From NCBI GenBank assembly GCA_043228905.1, contig JBHGNT010000004.1, forward strand, positions 16,182,001 to 16,246,000: a stretch of 64,000 bases of DNA, in the 5' to 3' direction. Made by a program: the position numbers and the translations under genes. The notes under the pieces are model-generated. The model was not told the origin of the DNA and did no database searches. It saw nothing but the letters and a program-made list of their open reading frames with translations. Below, piece by piece: positions 43,731 to 53,392 of the stretch; the first letter of the stretch is position 1, and each line of letters begins with the position of its first letter. The stretch is from Azolla caroliniana (Eukaryota > Polypodiophyta).

Positions 43731-46610
43731 ATGGTTGTTGAGAATGGAAGCCAAATAGTCACAGAAAAGCTGGATAAAAACAAATTCCCGGTGTGGAAAT
43801 TCAGAATGACAAATTTCTTGATGGGAAAAGGATACAGGGATTACATTGAAGGAGACCTAGAAGAGGCTCCAGAGATCCCTGAAGAAAATGCAACTACTGC
43901 AATGATTAAAGCATTTAAGGAATGGAATCAAGGGGCAAGAAAGGTATTGCATTGGTTGTCACTTAGCATCTCAGATTAGATGCTTGGACACATACAAGAT
44001 GCTATGCTTCCAAAAGAAGCTTGGGACAATTTGGTAAAACTGTTTGCAGTGAACACAAAGGCTAGAAAGCTTCTGTTGAAAACTGAGCTAAATACCTTGG
44101 AAAAATGTAAGATGTCAGTGAATGAGTATGCTCTGAAAATAAAGAGCATATGTGAATCACTTGCTTCTATTAATGTGAAGGTAGAAGATAATGATAAGGT
44201 GGAAATATGCTTAAGAGGCTTAGGACCTCAATATAAAAGCTTCAAAACATCTATTCTCACAAGGGATAACATCCCAAATTTTCCAGATTTGGTTTCAATG
44301 CTTGTAGTGGAAGAAAGAAATCAGATGGATGATGTAAACAAAGGAAACTTTGAGATTGAGGGGCAAGCCCTCTACAATAGTGCTGGAAGAGGCCGGAGAA
44401 GAGGCCATGGAAGATTTGGTTCAGCTAGAACCAACAAAAATTATCAAGGAAGAGGAAACAAGTTGTAAGTGGAAGAAACAACATCAGAGGTAGGGGGAGC
44501 AATCGAGGTAGAGGTAAGCAAACTCATTTGAATGATGATGGTTGTTGGTATTGTGGAAAACCGGGCCATACACAAGCTGAGTGCTATAAAAAGCAAAATG
44601 ATGAAAAAAGAGGGAAGGGACAACAAAATAATTATGCCTCAACTAGTGAAGACTGTGATAAAGATGGTGCATTTGTGGTACAACATCAAACAACAACAAT
44701 GACTGAATGTTCACAAAGATGTAGTGAAGAGTTTATGTAGTATGTAGATTCTGGGGCATCTAATCATATGAGAAGACATAAAAACTGGGTTGAAAGTCCA
44801 AGAGAACCAAAGATTCCTGGTTATGTACAAATAGGTGATAAAACCACCCATACAATCGAGCATGTTGGAGATATCCCATTGTGGGAACAAAAAGGAAAAA
44901 CAAAGTATATGTTGAATGTTATGCATGTGCCAAACCTTGCAAAAAATCTGATTTCTGTGGGACAGATAATGGAGCAAGGAATGCAAGTTAAGTTTAGCAA
45001 AGTGGATGCTTTATAAAGAAACATGGAAAACTTATTGCAAAAGGAAAATGTCAAGGAAGAATGTTTGTGTTAGATGTGGATATGCCAAAAAAATTACAGC
45101 CATGTTTGCAGAAGGAATGAGTGTAATCTCAGATGTAGAAATGTGGCATAAAAGAATTGGTCACATAAGTATGCAAAACTTGAAAAATATGTTGAGGAAA
45201 AATGCAGTGGCTGGACTACCTACGTTAAAAGACTGTGAGTTGAGGAAAATATGTGAAGCATGTCAATATGGAAGGCAAAACAGGTTGCCTTTCCCTCATG
45301 AAAGACATGTAAGCAAAAAATTGTTGGATTTGGTACATACAGATGTATGGGGACCAACAAAAAATGCATCAATTAGTGGATGTAAGTTTTATGTAACATT
45401 TATTAATAATTCCTCAAGGAAAACATGGGTTTATTTCATGAAAGAGAAAAGTGAAGTATTTGATTGCTTCCGTAAGTTTAAATGCATGGTAGAAAAGCAG
45501 GTTGGAGATAAAATAAAATGCCTAAGATCTGATGGAGGAGGAGAATACTTCTCAAATGAGTTTTCTGATTTTCTATGTAATCAAGGAATAAGGAGACAAT
45601 TTACATGTAGATATACTCCACAACAAAATGAGGTTGTTGAGAGAAAAAACAGAACTCTGGTGAACATAGCAAGAGCAATGATGACAGAAAAAAATATGTC
45701 ATTGTATTACTGGGCAGAAGCTGTAAACACAACAAACTATATCCTAAATAGATGTATAACATCTGGAGTCAATGAAGTAATTCCTGAAGATTGTTTCTAT
45801 GGCAGAAAGCCGAGTTTACGATACTTAAAAGTGTTTGGATGCCTTGCCTATGTTCATGTACCTGCTGAAGTGAGAAGTAAGCTTGATCCAAAAGCTGAAA
45901 AATGTGTTTTTGTTGGATATTCAGGGGAGCAAAAAGGGTATAGATGCTATAACCCATTGACAAAAAAGATTGTGGTAAGTCGGGATGTAATATTTGATGA
46001 GTTGGGCAAGTGGTATAGCCCAAAAGAGAATGTAGAAACTAATGAAGACAGTGAAAATGAAGACAGAGAAAAATCTAAAAATTGAAGAGATTGCCATGGA
46101 GATGGAAACAATGTTGGACAACAAAGTTCCACAACAATGGAATGTACTGGACCATCTGGAAGCTCAGGTAGCAAAACTGAATCTAATGCATGGAGTGGAA
46201 AAAATGCAAGACAAAAAATATGATGATAAAAAGGGAAAACAGAAGATGCCAAAATATGAAATCCTTGATGATGGATATAGAAACATGGAAGATGTACATT
46301 TAAATACATCATTGGATGATGAGCTTGGTATACGAGCCTTGAAAATCCATGGTATGGAAAAAGCAATGAAGGATGCAAACCAGAATCTGAGAAGATCAAA
46401 TAGAGAGAAAAAGACTGTTGAAAGATTAAGTTATGACACATACATGGCTAAGCATTATGCATACATGTCTAAAATGGTACAAATTCCTGATCCAAATAGT
46501 TTTGATGAAGCAAAACCTGATAAGAAATGGGTGAATGCAATGCAAGAAGAAATAGATGCATTGCTTGAAAACAGAACATGGGATTTGGTAAAGTTACCGA
46601 AAGGAAAAAC
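43731..46610 (+). pseudogene. D2 Gag-Pol 5' half
   Basis: ATG 43731 opens gag (MVVENGSQIVTEKLDKNKF), which reads well to a TAG at 43977-43979 and continues in frame from 43980. The C-terminal Gly/Arg-rich part shifts frame near 44460. The zinc knuckle CWYCGKPGHTQAEC lies at 44545-44587, then TAG at 44738-44740 stands where Trp is expected before YVDSGAS. A one-base shift near 45000 precedes the integrase region 45006-46085 (MWHKRIGHISMQN, then LRSDGGGEYFSNEF, ENVVERKN-like). The linker breaks at 46083. The frame ends in KLPKGK at the G2 border. Gag and integrase are far closer to intact than in D1. Confidence 0.88.
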
Positions 46611-46671
46611 TGTCAAGAGCTCGACCCATATAACATAAGTTCATGGGTTTGAGTCTTGCCATATCATGACA
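46611..46671 (-). repeat. G2 3' LTR remnant, 61 bp
   Basis: Directly after a purine tract (minus-strand CTTAAGGGGGAGATAG, plus 46672-46687) lies TGTCATGATATGG... ending ...GAGCTCTTGACA, bounded by the inverted repeat TGTCA/TGACA. Sixty-one bases is too short for a normal LTR. Either the LTR was truncated at D2 and the end match is chance, or it carries an internal deletion. Confidence 0.55.
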
Positions 46672-48175
46672 CTATCTCCCCCTTAAGACGATGAGTGGAA
46701 CGAGTCGGCGCTGATTGCGGATCGGGTTTGTCCGGATACTTTTGGTGGAACTTAGCAAGAAGATCCTGAGCATTGACGACATGCTCGACGGGTTCCCAAG
46801 TACGTTCGGTCAAACTATAGCCGAGCCAATCGACCAAATAATAAAGTTTATTGCGAACAAGTTTGGAATAGAGGACGGCAACAACTTCATACTCCGGGCC
46901 GGCTTCCAACTCAAGGGGGGGGGGGGGGGGGGGGGGGTGTAACACGATCGGGAATAGTGTTTGATTTATTCAAGAAGAGAGCTATGGAAAACCGGATGTA
47001 TCTGAAGATGAGGAGAGAGATCAAGGAGGAACGTGACATCATTAACCTTACTAGTAATACAGAAAGGACCGAGTCGTTGATAATCCAACTTGTCGCATGG
47101 TCGAGTAGTCTTGATGTGATAACGTAAGAGCCATCCTCGATCTCCGATGGCAAAAGAGGGGGGAAGCCGATGACGATCTGCATAAGTCTTCTATGTGTGT
47201 TGAGCATGACGAAGATGAGTAGAGAGATCCATCTGGATCTTGCGTAGCCTCTCCAAATGATCCTCGGCACGAGGATTGGTAGGTAGCTCCGGGGTGTCGA
47301 TCACCGACCAACGAGGATGAGAACCGGTATAAGCGTAAAATGGGGAGACTCGAGTTGAGCAATGAACAACATTATTATATGCAAACTCCACAAAGTGGAG
47401 AATCTCGGCCCAATCGTCCCGTTGATAACTCAAAAAACATCGGAGATATTGTTTCAGCATTTGGTTTGTTCGTTCCGGCTACTCATCGCTCTGGGGATGG
47501 TAGCTGGAGGAGAGGTTGCAACAGACCTTGAGCATCTTGAAGAGATGCTGCCAAAATTTGGAGACGAATTGAGGTCCTCGGTCACTGATGATACTGTCTG
47601 GGAGGCCATGATGCCAAAATACGTCACGCATGACAAGATCGGCGGTTTCCTCGCTAGTGATGGACTTAGTACACGGCACAAAATGTGCCATCTTAGTATA
47701 TTGATCGACGATGGTTAAGATAGCTTCGAACCCCTTCAAGACTAGCAGATCTATGATAAAATCAAGACAAATAGACTGCCACGGCTTACTTGGAATCAGT
47801 AAGGGTTCCAACAAGCCATATGGATGGTGTCGGGGAATCTTTGCTCGGCAGCAAGCATCACAAGGCCGAACGTAGTCGTCGACAAAACGTCGCATATGGG
47901 GCCACCAAAAAGATCGTTGAACGAGATCCAATGTCTTAGTACTACCGAAATGTCCCGCCGTATGGGTGTCGTGGCAATTTTGGACGATTTGAAGGCGATA
48001 GGAGCAATTGGGGACATATACAAGATTTTTAAAGAATAACAAACCATCATGATATTTGAATTGTCGATAGTCCATACCTGGTTGTTGTGATTGGGAACAG
48101 GATGCCCGAGAGGTATCAATGTGCACCAGAATGTCTTGAGCAAAACTGTCTGTCTTCAAGTTCGCACGTATGGCA
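46672..48175 (-). pseudogene. G2 integrase and chromodomain
   Basis: From 48159 leftward: the integrase zinc region (HDTHTAGHFGSTKTL near 47960, CDACCRAKIPRHH near 47860) and the DDE core (ICLDFIIDLL, then VDQYTKMAHFVPC, SDRGPQFVSKFWQ near 47545). The frame shifts at about 47470 to 47460-47051 with FAYNNVVHCSTRVSPFYAYTG. A run of 23 G on the plus strand (46915-46937) gives a proline run. The chromodomain (46905-46760) reads YEVVAVLYSKLVRNKLYYLV, WLGY and ERTWEPVEHV. The chromodomain targets integration to particular chromatin in this family. Upstream coding continues at 53393 beyond A3. Confidence 0.87.
46915..46937 (+). repeat. Poly(G) run of 23
   Basis: An unbroken run of 23 guanines on the plus strand lies within the G2 region just before the chromodomain. 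Runs of this length are prone to slippage and to assembly or base-calling error. Confidence 0.95.
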
Positions 48176-48808
48176 TGTTGGGATTACGGTCCCTCCGGAT
48201 GGGATGGTCAGATGCCCGGGAATCGGGAATGAAGACCCCGGCTACGGAGCCGGATGACGAAGACCCGGTTTCGGATCCGGATGATGAAGACCCCGGCTAC
48301 GGAGCCGGATGATGAAGACCCCGGCTACGGAGCCGGATGACGAATGTACCCGGAGAGAGATCCGGATGCGGGGACATATTTGTGAATATGTTTGCCAAGG
48401 GCCCTCGTGGCTATATTTGTAAATAGCCCGAAAGTCATATGTGTATAAATATGACTTAGGGCAAACAGTTTTGTGGTTGTTGCTCATTTTCTGTTTTCCA
48501 CTTAGAGGGAGCGAAGTGAGAGCAGCCGAGAGAGAGAGAGAGAAAGGAAGAGGTCGACGCCTCTGTGTAATACCGCCGCCTGTGCGAGGACAGCGAGCTC
48601 AAGGTCGTCGCCTTGTAGCTCGCCATTGTACATTCCCTGCGTATAGTGATAGTTGGAGTCTTGCACTCCCGTGGTTTTTCTCGTCTAGGGTTTTCCACGC
48701 TAAACCCTGTGCATTTGAGTCTCTCTTTGTGTCTGCGATTTATTTCTGCATTGATTCGTGTTTCCTCGGTTGTGGCCGAGAGAATTGGAAAGCGTCCATT
48801 TCTTAACA
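48176..48808 (+). repeat. 5' LTR of A3
   Basis: 633 bp, TGTTGGGATTACGG... to ...CTTAACA. U3 has short repeats of the GACCCCGGCTACGGAGCCGG type (48233-48345), then the three palindromes and TATA box (48375-48457), a GA tract (near 48529) and the CTCGG-N6-CCGAG hairpin (48765-48780). All parts for transcription appear present. Confidence 0.95.
48375..48457 (+). promoter_or_regulatory. A3 LTR core promoter, three palindromes and TATA box
   Basis: CATATTTGTGAATATG (48375-48390), GGCTATATTTGTAAATAGCC (48409-48428) and an AAGTCATA...TATGACTT palindrome (48432-48457) with TATAAATAT inside. Spacing and order match A1. The flanking DNA differs more than these three blocks, which suggests selection on them (inference). 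Confidence 0.7.
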
Positions 48809-48811
48809 ATC

Positions 48812-48823
48812 TGGTATCAGAGC
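48812..48823 (+). other. Primer-binding site of A3
   Basis: TGGTATCAGAGC begins three bases after the LTR end (ACA|ATC|TGG). It is complementary to the 3' end of initiator tRNA-Met. Confidence 0.9.
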
Positions 48824-48839
48824 GACTGCAGTGCAGAAA

Positions 48840-51800
48840 ATGGAAGGCGGCAGCAGCGGGCAGCCGGGGATGATGGTGCTGAATGCGCAGAACTACGCCG
48901 ACTGGAAGATAAAGATGGAGGATCTGCTCATTGTTCGGGACCTGTATGAACCGATCGACAGGTCGGAAATACCCAAGCGGGTACTTGAGACAGAATGGAG
49001 GCTTCTGAACCGGAAAGCCGTTGCAACCATTCGGCAATACGTCGACGTGAGCGTTCTACAACATGTGGCGAACGACACCAACGCATATGAGATGTGGCAG
49101 AAGCTGTCGGGCCTCTACGAGAGGAAGAATGCGTTGAACCGAACCTCCCTGATGAGGAAGATAGTGAACCTCAAGTACCGGGACGGCGAGAATATGGTGG
49201 AACACGTAAGCATGTTCATGGGATTCGTGAACCAGCTTGCGGCGATCAAGTTCCCGTTGGAGGATGCAATGCAAGCCATCATTCTGATGTGTACATTGCC
49301 GGAAAGCTGGGAGAACTTGGTGGTGACTCTCAGCACCTCCTGCACCGAAGATAACTTGTCTCTACAAACGGTAAAGACAAGCATTTTGAACGAAGAAGCG
49401 CGTCGGAGAGATAAAGAACCGGCCTCAGATCCGAAGATGCTGCTTACCGAATCGGATCGGGGAAGACAACGGAACCGGAGTCCACAAAGACGGGAGAAGT
49501 CGGGGACCCGGTCGCAGTCAAGAGGAAGGTCCACATGCTTCCACTGTGGGAAGCCGGGGCACTTCCGAAAGAACTGTCGGCATTACCGAAAAGACAACGG
49601 AGCCGACGACACCGATTCGAAGAAGTCTTCGGAACGGAACGGTGCTTACCGGGGAGCCACGGACCGGAATGGTTCGGATCGGCGAGGGCAGGACCGGAAA
49701 GGAACGACGGCACTCGCGGCAAGTGAAGAGGAGATCATGCTCATCACCGAAGAAGGTGAACTAAACATTGCCGGCGATGAGACTACCTGGGTGGTCGATT
49801 CCGGAGCGTCGTTCCACCTGACCCCGGAAAGAAGATACTTCTCATCCTATACAGCCGGTGAGCATGGCTGCGTTCGGATGGGAAATGAAGGTACGTGCCG
49901 GATTGCCGGCATAGGAGACGTGTGGTTGACAACCTCGACCGGATGCAAAATGTTGCTGAAGGATGTCCGACACGTTCCGGAGGTTCGACTGAACCTGATT
50001 TCGGCCGGGAGGCTAGACGATGAAGGCTACACAGGTAGCATCCGGAACTGCGTAATGAAGTTCAGCAAGGGGAGCCTGATAGTGGCTCGGGCCCGGAAAG
50101 TCAACACACTGTACCTTATGAATGCCTGGTTGTGTCCGAAGGAGTTGAACGTGGCAGCCGACACTGCCGGTGAGCTGTGGCACAAGAGACTGTGCCACAT
50201 GAGTGAGAAGGGGATGAAGAGGCTTGCAGAAGACAACCTTATTCCAGTGAAGCATGTGCACCTGGAGAAGTGCACCGATTGCCTGGCCGGTAAGCAGAAC
50301 CGAACCTCCTTCCACTCAAGGCCACCGACGAGGCGTAGCGCACCATTGGAGTTGGTGCACACTGACGTGTGTCAAGTAGAAACGAAGTCACATGGCGGAG
50401 CCCAGTACTTCGTGACATTCATTGATGACCACAGCCGGAAGCTGTGGACGGCACCGTTGAAGAAAAAGGACCAAGTGTTGTGCGTCTTCAAAGAACTCCA
50501 CGCGAGAGTGGAAAGGGAATCCGGCAAGAAGCTGAAAGCGATACGAGCGGATAACGGAGGGGAATACCGGGGGCAGTTCGAGGAGTACTGTCGCTCGAAG
50601 GGAATCCGGCTCGAGTTTACTGTGCCGAAGACGCCGGAACTGAACGGGCTGGCCGAGAGGATGAACCGGACCATAATGGAGAGGGTCCGGAGTATGCTGG
50701 CACATGCGAAATTGCCCAAGGGGTTTTGGGCTGAGGCAATGTCGACGGCGACATACGTGATAAACAGATCACCCTCAGTACCTTTGGACGGAGACACGCC
50801 GCAGAGAGTGTGGACCGGCAGGGAAGTATCCTACCGGCATCTGAAGGTGTTTGGGTGTCTCGCATATGTGCATGTGGCAAAGGACCGGAGAGGAAAGCTA
50901 GCTCCAAAGACCCGGCCATGCATATTCCTCGGTTACGGCGATGACGAGTTCGGCTACCGAGTATGGGACGCAGTCGACAAAAAGATATTCCAGAGTCGTG
51001 ATATCATCTTCATGGAGGACAAGACACTCACCGACTGGGAGTCGGAGAAGAAGATGAAGAGCTCCAAGTCGACCGGTGAGGATCAACTCTACGAGGAGCA
51101 GTCCCGACCGGCAAGGGACCGGTTAGCACTCGAGGATCCAACTGAAGACGGTGAAGAAACAGAACCGGCCGAGGAAGATGAAACTGATACCGGAACCAGC
51201 CCCGATCCCGAAATGGATTCGGATGAAGAGGAAACGGAGGAGCCGGTTACCGAAGCTCCGGAACGGAGATATCCTCTAAGAGAGAGAAGGGCCCCCCGGA
51301 GATTTCCGGAACCAGAGCACGTGCTGCTAACCGACGAGGGGGAGCCGGAGAGTTTTGAAGAAGCAAAGCTTGACACCCATAGCCGCAGGTGGTTAAGTGC
51401 CATGCAGGAGGAGATGGATTCCCTGCATGAGAACCACACATATGAACTTGTGGAGTTGCCGAAAAGAAAGCGGGCACTTCGAAACAAGTGGGTGTTCAAG
51501 CTGAAACCGGGAGATGCCGGAAACCCCCCGAGATACAAAGCCAGGATCGTGGTTAAGGGGTTCCAGCAGAAGAAGGGCGTCGACTTCGACGAGATATTTG
51601 CCCCGGTAGTGAAGATGACCTCCATCCGGACGGTGCTAAGCATAGCGGCAAGCATGGACCTCGAGGTAGAACAGATGGACGTGAAGACAGCATTCCTTCA
51701 CGGTGACCTCGAAGAAGAGATCTACATGCAGCAACCGGAAGGATTCGAGAAGAAAGGGAAGGAGCACCTGGTATGCCGGTTGAAGAAGAGCCTTTACGGA

Positions 51801-52913
51801 CTGAAGCAGGCTCCCCGGCAATGGTACCGGAAGTTCGACTCTTTCATGACCGACGAAGGGTACCACAAAACGCAGTCCGATCACTGCGTGTTTGTGAAGA
51901 AGTTCGAAGGAGGAGACTTTCTAATACTCCTCCTGTACGTGGACGACATGTTGATCGTCGGACGGGACCAGGGCAAGATACGGATGCTGAAGAAAGCGCT
52001 TCACCGAACCTTCTCAATGAAGGACTTGGGTCCGGCGAGGCAAATACTAGGGATGCACATCATCCGGGACCGGAAGAAGAAGCAGTTGTGGCTGTCACAG
52101 GAGAAGTACGTGACAAAGGTGCTTCACCGGTTCAACATGTTGGAAGCAAGACCGGTCGGGTCAACCCTCCCGGCAAACTGCAAGTTGTCCAGCAAGCAAA
52201 GCCCCAAGACAAAGGCTGAGAAGGAGGACATGATGAAAGTACCATATGCCTCTGCCGTCGGAAGCTTGATGTACGCAATGGTGTGTACAAGACCGGACAT
52301 AGGATATGCAGTCGGAGTGGTGAGCCGGTACATGAGCAATCCCGGCAAAGAGCACTGGAACGCGGCCAAGTGGATACTCCGATACCTGAAGGGCACGGCA
52401 AACGTGTGCCTCCGATTCGGCTCCGGTAAGCCCGAACTCGACGGCTTTACCGATTCGGATATGTCGGCTGATGCAGATACCAGCCGATCCACATCAGGGT
52501 ATGTGATGACGTATGCAGGGGGAGCTGTTTCGTGGCAGTCGAGGCTGCAGAAAACGGTTGCGTTGTCAACCACGGAGGCAGAGTACATGGTGGCTGTTGA
52601 AGCCGGCAAGGAAATAATATGGATGAAGGACTTCATTAGAGAGCTCGGTATCCGGCAGGAGGAGTACCGACTCTACTGCGACAGTCAGAGTGCCATCCAC
52701 CTTGCGAAGAATGCGGCCTATCACTCTCGGACGAAGCACATCCAGCGAAGATATCACTGGATCCGGGAAAGGATAGAAGACCAGGAGTTCGTGCTGACGA
52801 AGATCCACACGGACGAGAACGGGTCAGATATGCTGACCAAAGTGCTCACACCCGACAAGCTGGAAGCGTGCCGGAAGAGGGTCAGACTGGAAAGACATCC
52901 CATGCCGAAGTGA
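48840..52913 (+). CDS. Copia Gag-Pol polyprotein, intact (A3)
   Basis: One uninterrupted frame of 1357 residues from ATG 48840; an in-frame GTG lies nine bases upstream but ATG is the natural start. Domains: Gag (about 1-220, UBN2-like), CCHC knuckle C233-C246, aspartic protease D320 in VVDSGASFHLTP, integrase zinc region from H448, integrase DDE with D509, D571 and E606, an acidic linker rich in Glu/Asp (about 750-840), RT with YVDD at 1033-1036, and RNase H with TTEAEYM around E1246. It ends HPMPK just before the purine tract. Every catalytic residue I can check is present. The polyprotein would package its RNA, copy it to cDNA and integrate it. Gag and Pol share one frame with no shift site visible. 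The upstream LTR promoter looks functional, so this copy could be expressed, subject to silencing. Confidence 0.95.
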   Translation: MEGGSSGQPGMMVLNAQNYADWKIKMEDLLIVRDLYEPIDRSEIPKRVLETEWRLLNRKAVATIRQYVDVSVLQHVANDTNAYEMWQKLSGLYERKNALNRTSLMRKIVNLKYRDGENMVEHVSMFMGFVNQLAAIKFPLEDAMQAIILMCTLPESWENLVVTLSTSCTEDNLSLQTVKTSILNEEARRRDKEPASDPKMLLTESDRGRQRNRSPQRREKSGTRSQSRGRSTCFHCGKPGHFRKNCRHYRKDNGADDTDSKKSSERNGAYRGATDRNGSDRRGQDRKGTTALAASEEEIMLITEEGELNIAGDETTWVVDSGASFHLTPERRYFSSYTAGEHGCVRMGNEGTCRIAGIGDVWLTTSTGCKMLLKDVRHVPEVRLNLISAGRLDDEGYTGSIRNCVMKFSKGSLIVARARKVNTLYLMNAWLCPKELNVAADTAGELWHKRLCHMSEKGMKRLAEDNLIPVKHVHLEKCTDCLAGKQNRTSFHSRPPTRRSAPLELVHTDVCQVETKSHGGAQYFVTFIDDHSRKLWTAPLKKKDQVLCVFKELHARVERESGKKLKAIRADNGGEYRGQFEEYCRSKGIRLEFTVPKTPELNGLAERMNRTIMERVRSMLAHAKLPKGFWAEAMSTATYVINRSPSVPLDGDTPQRVWTGREVSYRHLKVFGCLAYVHVAKDRRGKLAPKTRPCIFLGYGDDEFGYRVWDAVDKKIFQSRDIIFMEDKTLTDWESEKKMKSSKSTGEDQLYEEQSRPARDRLALEDPTEDGEETEPAEEDETDTGTSPDPEMDSDEEETEEPVTEAPERRYPLRERRAPRRFPEPEHVLLTDEGEPESFEEAKLDTHSRRWLSAMQEEMDSLHENHTYELVELPKRKRALRNKWVFKLKPGDAGNPPRYKARIVVKGFQQKKGVDFDEIFAPVVKMTSIRTVLSIAASMDLEVEQMDVKTAFLHGDLEEEIYMQQPEGFEKKGKEHLVCRLKKSLYGLKQAPRQWYRKFDSFMTDEGYHKTQSDHCVFVKKFEGGDFLILLLYVDDMLIVGRDQGKIRMLKKALHRTFSMKDLGPARQILGMHIIRDRKKKQLWLSQEKYVTKVLHRFNMLEARPVGSTLPANCKLSSKQSPKTKAEKEDMMKVPYASAVGSLMYAMVCTRPDIGYAVGVVSRYMSNPGKEHWNAAKWILRYLKGTANVCLRFGSGKPELDGFTDSDMSADADTSRSTSGYVMTYAGGAVSWQSRLQKTVALSTTEAEYMVAVEAGKEIIWMKDFIRELGIRQEEYRLYCDSQSAIHLAKNAAYHSRTKHIQRRYHWIRERIEDQEFVLTKIHTDENGSDMLTKVLTPDKLEACRKRVRLERHPMPK

Positions 52914-52923
52914 AGGGGGAGTT
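52914..52923 (+). other. Polypurine tract of A3
   Basis: AGGGGGAGTT directly follows the stop codon and precedes the 3' LTR. It is the expected primer for plus-strand synthesis, with the same layout as A1 (16157-16166). Confidence 0.85.
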
Positions 52924-53387
52924 TGTTGGGATTACAGTCCCTCCGGATGGGATGGTCAGATGCCCGGGAATCGGGAATGAAGACCCCGGCTACGGAGCCG
53001 GATGACGAAGACCCCGGCTACGGAGCCGGCTACTTAGGGCAAATAGTTTTGTGGTTGTTGCTCATTTTCTGTTTTCCACTTAGAGGGAGCGAAGTGAGAG
53101 CAGCCGAGAGAGAGAGAGAGAAAGGAAGAGGTCGATGCCTCTGTGTAATACCGCCGCCTGTGGCGAGGACAGCGAGCTCAAGGTCGTCGCCTTGTAGCTC
53201 GCCATTGTACATTCCCTGCGTATAGTGATAGTTGGAGTCTTGCACTCCCGTGGTTTTTCTCGTCTAGGGTTTTCCACGCTAAACCCTGTGCATTTGAGTC
53301 TCTCTTTGTGTCTGCGATTTATTTCTGCATTGATTCGTGTTTCCTCGGTTGTGGCCGAGAGAATTGGAAAGCGTCCATTTCTTAACA
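52924..53387 (+). repeat. 3' LTR of A3 with U3 deletion
   Basis: 464 bp against 633 bp for the 5' LTR. Near 53030 the repeat GGAGCCGG is joined directly to CTACTTAGGGC, skipping the rest of U3, all three palindromes and the TATA box. Sequence downstream (GA tract, hairpin 53344-53359, U5) is kept and almost identical. The target duplication TGGCA follows. Confidence 0.94.
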
Positions 53388-53392
53388 TGGCA

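Larger units (their letters stand above)
43338..46610 (+). mobile_element. Ty1/copia element D2, 5' part, cut by gypsy G2
   Basis: Plus-strand group D element with a 5' LTR remnant (43338-43700), gag, protease, integrase and the linker before RT. It stops at 46610 inside the KLPKGK segment that precedes RT, where G2 begins. Compared with D1, about 100 bp around the LTR end, primer site and leader are missing. RT, RNase H and the 3' LTR are not found beyond G2 within the window. Confidence 0.88.
48176..53387 (+). mobile_element. Ty1/copia element A3, complete, intact Gag-Pol
   Basis: 5.2-kb plus-strand element in G2 integrase with the exact target duplication TGGCA (48171-48175 and 53388-53392). 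Parts: 5' LTR 48176-48808, primer site 48812-48823, Gag-Pol 48840-52913, purine tract 52914-52923 and 3' LTR 52924-53387. Where they align, the LTRs differ at only a handful of positions, so insertion is recent. The 3' LTR lacks about 169 bp of U3, including the TATA box. Confidence 0.96.
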
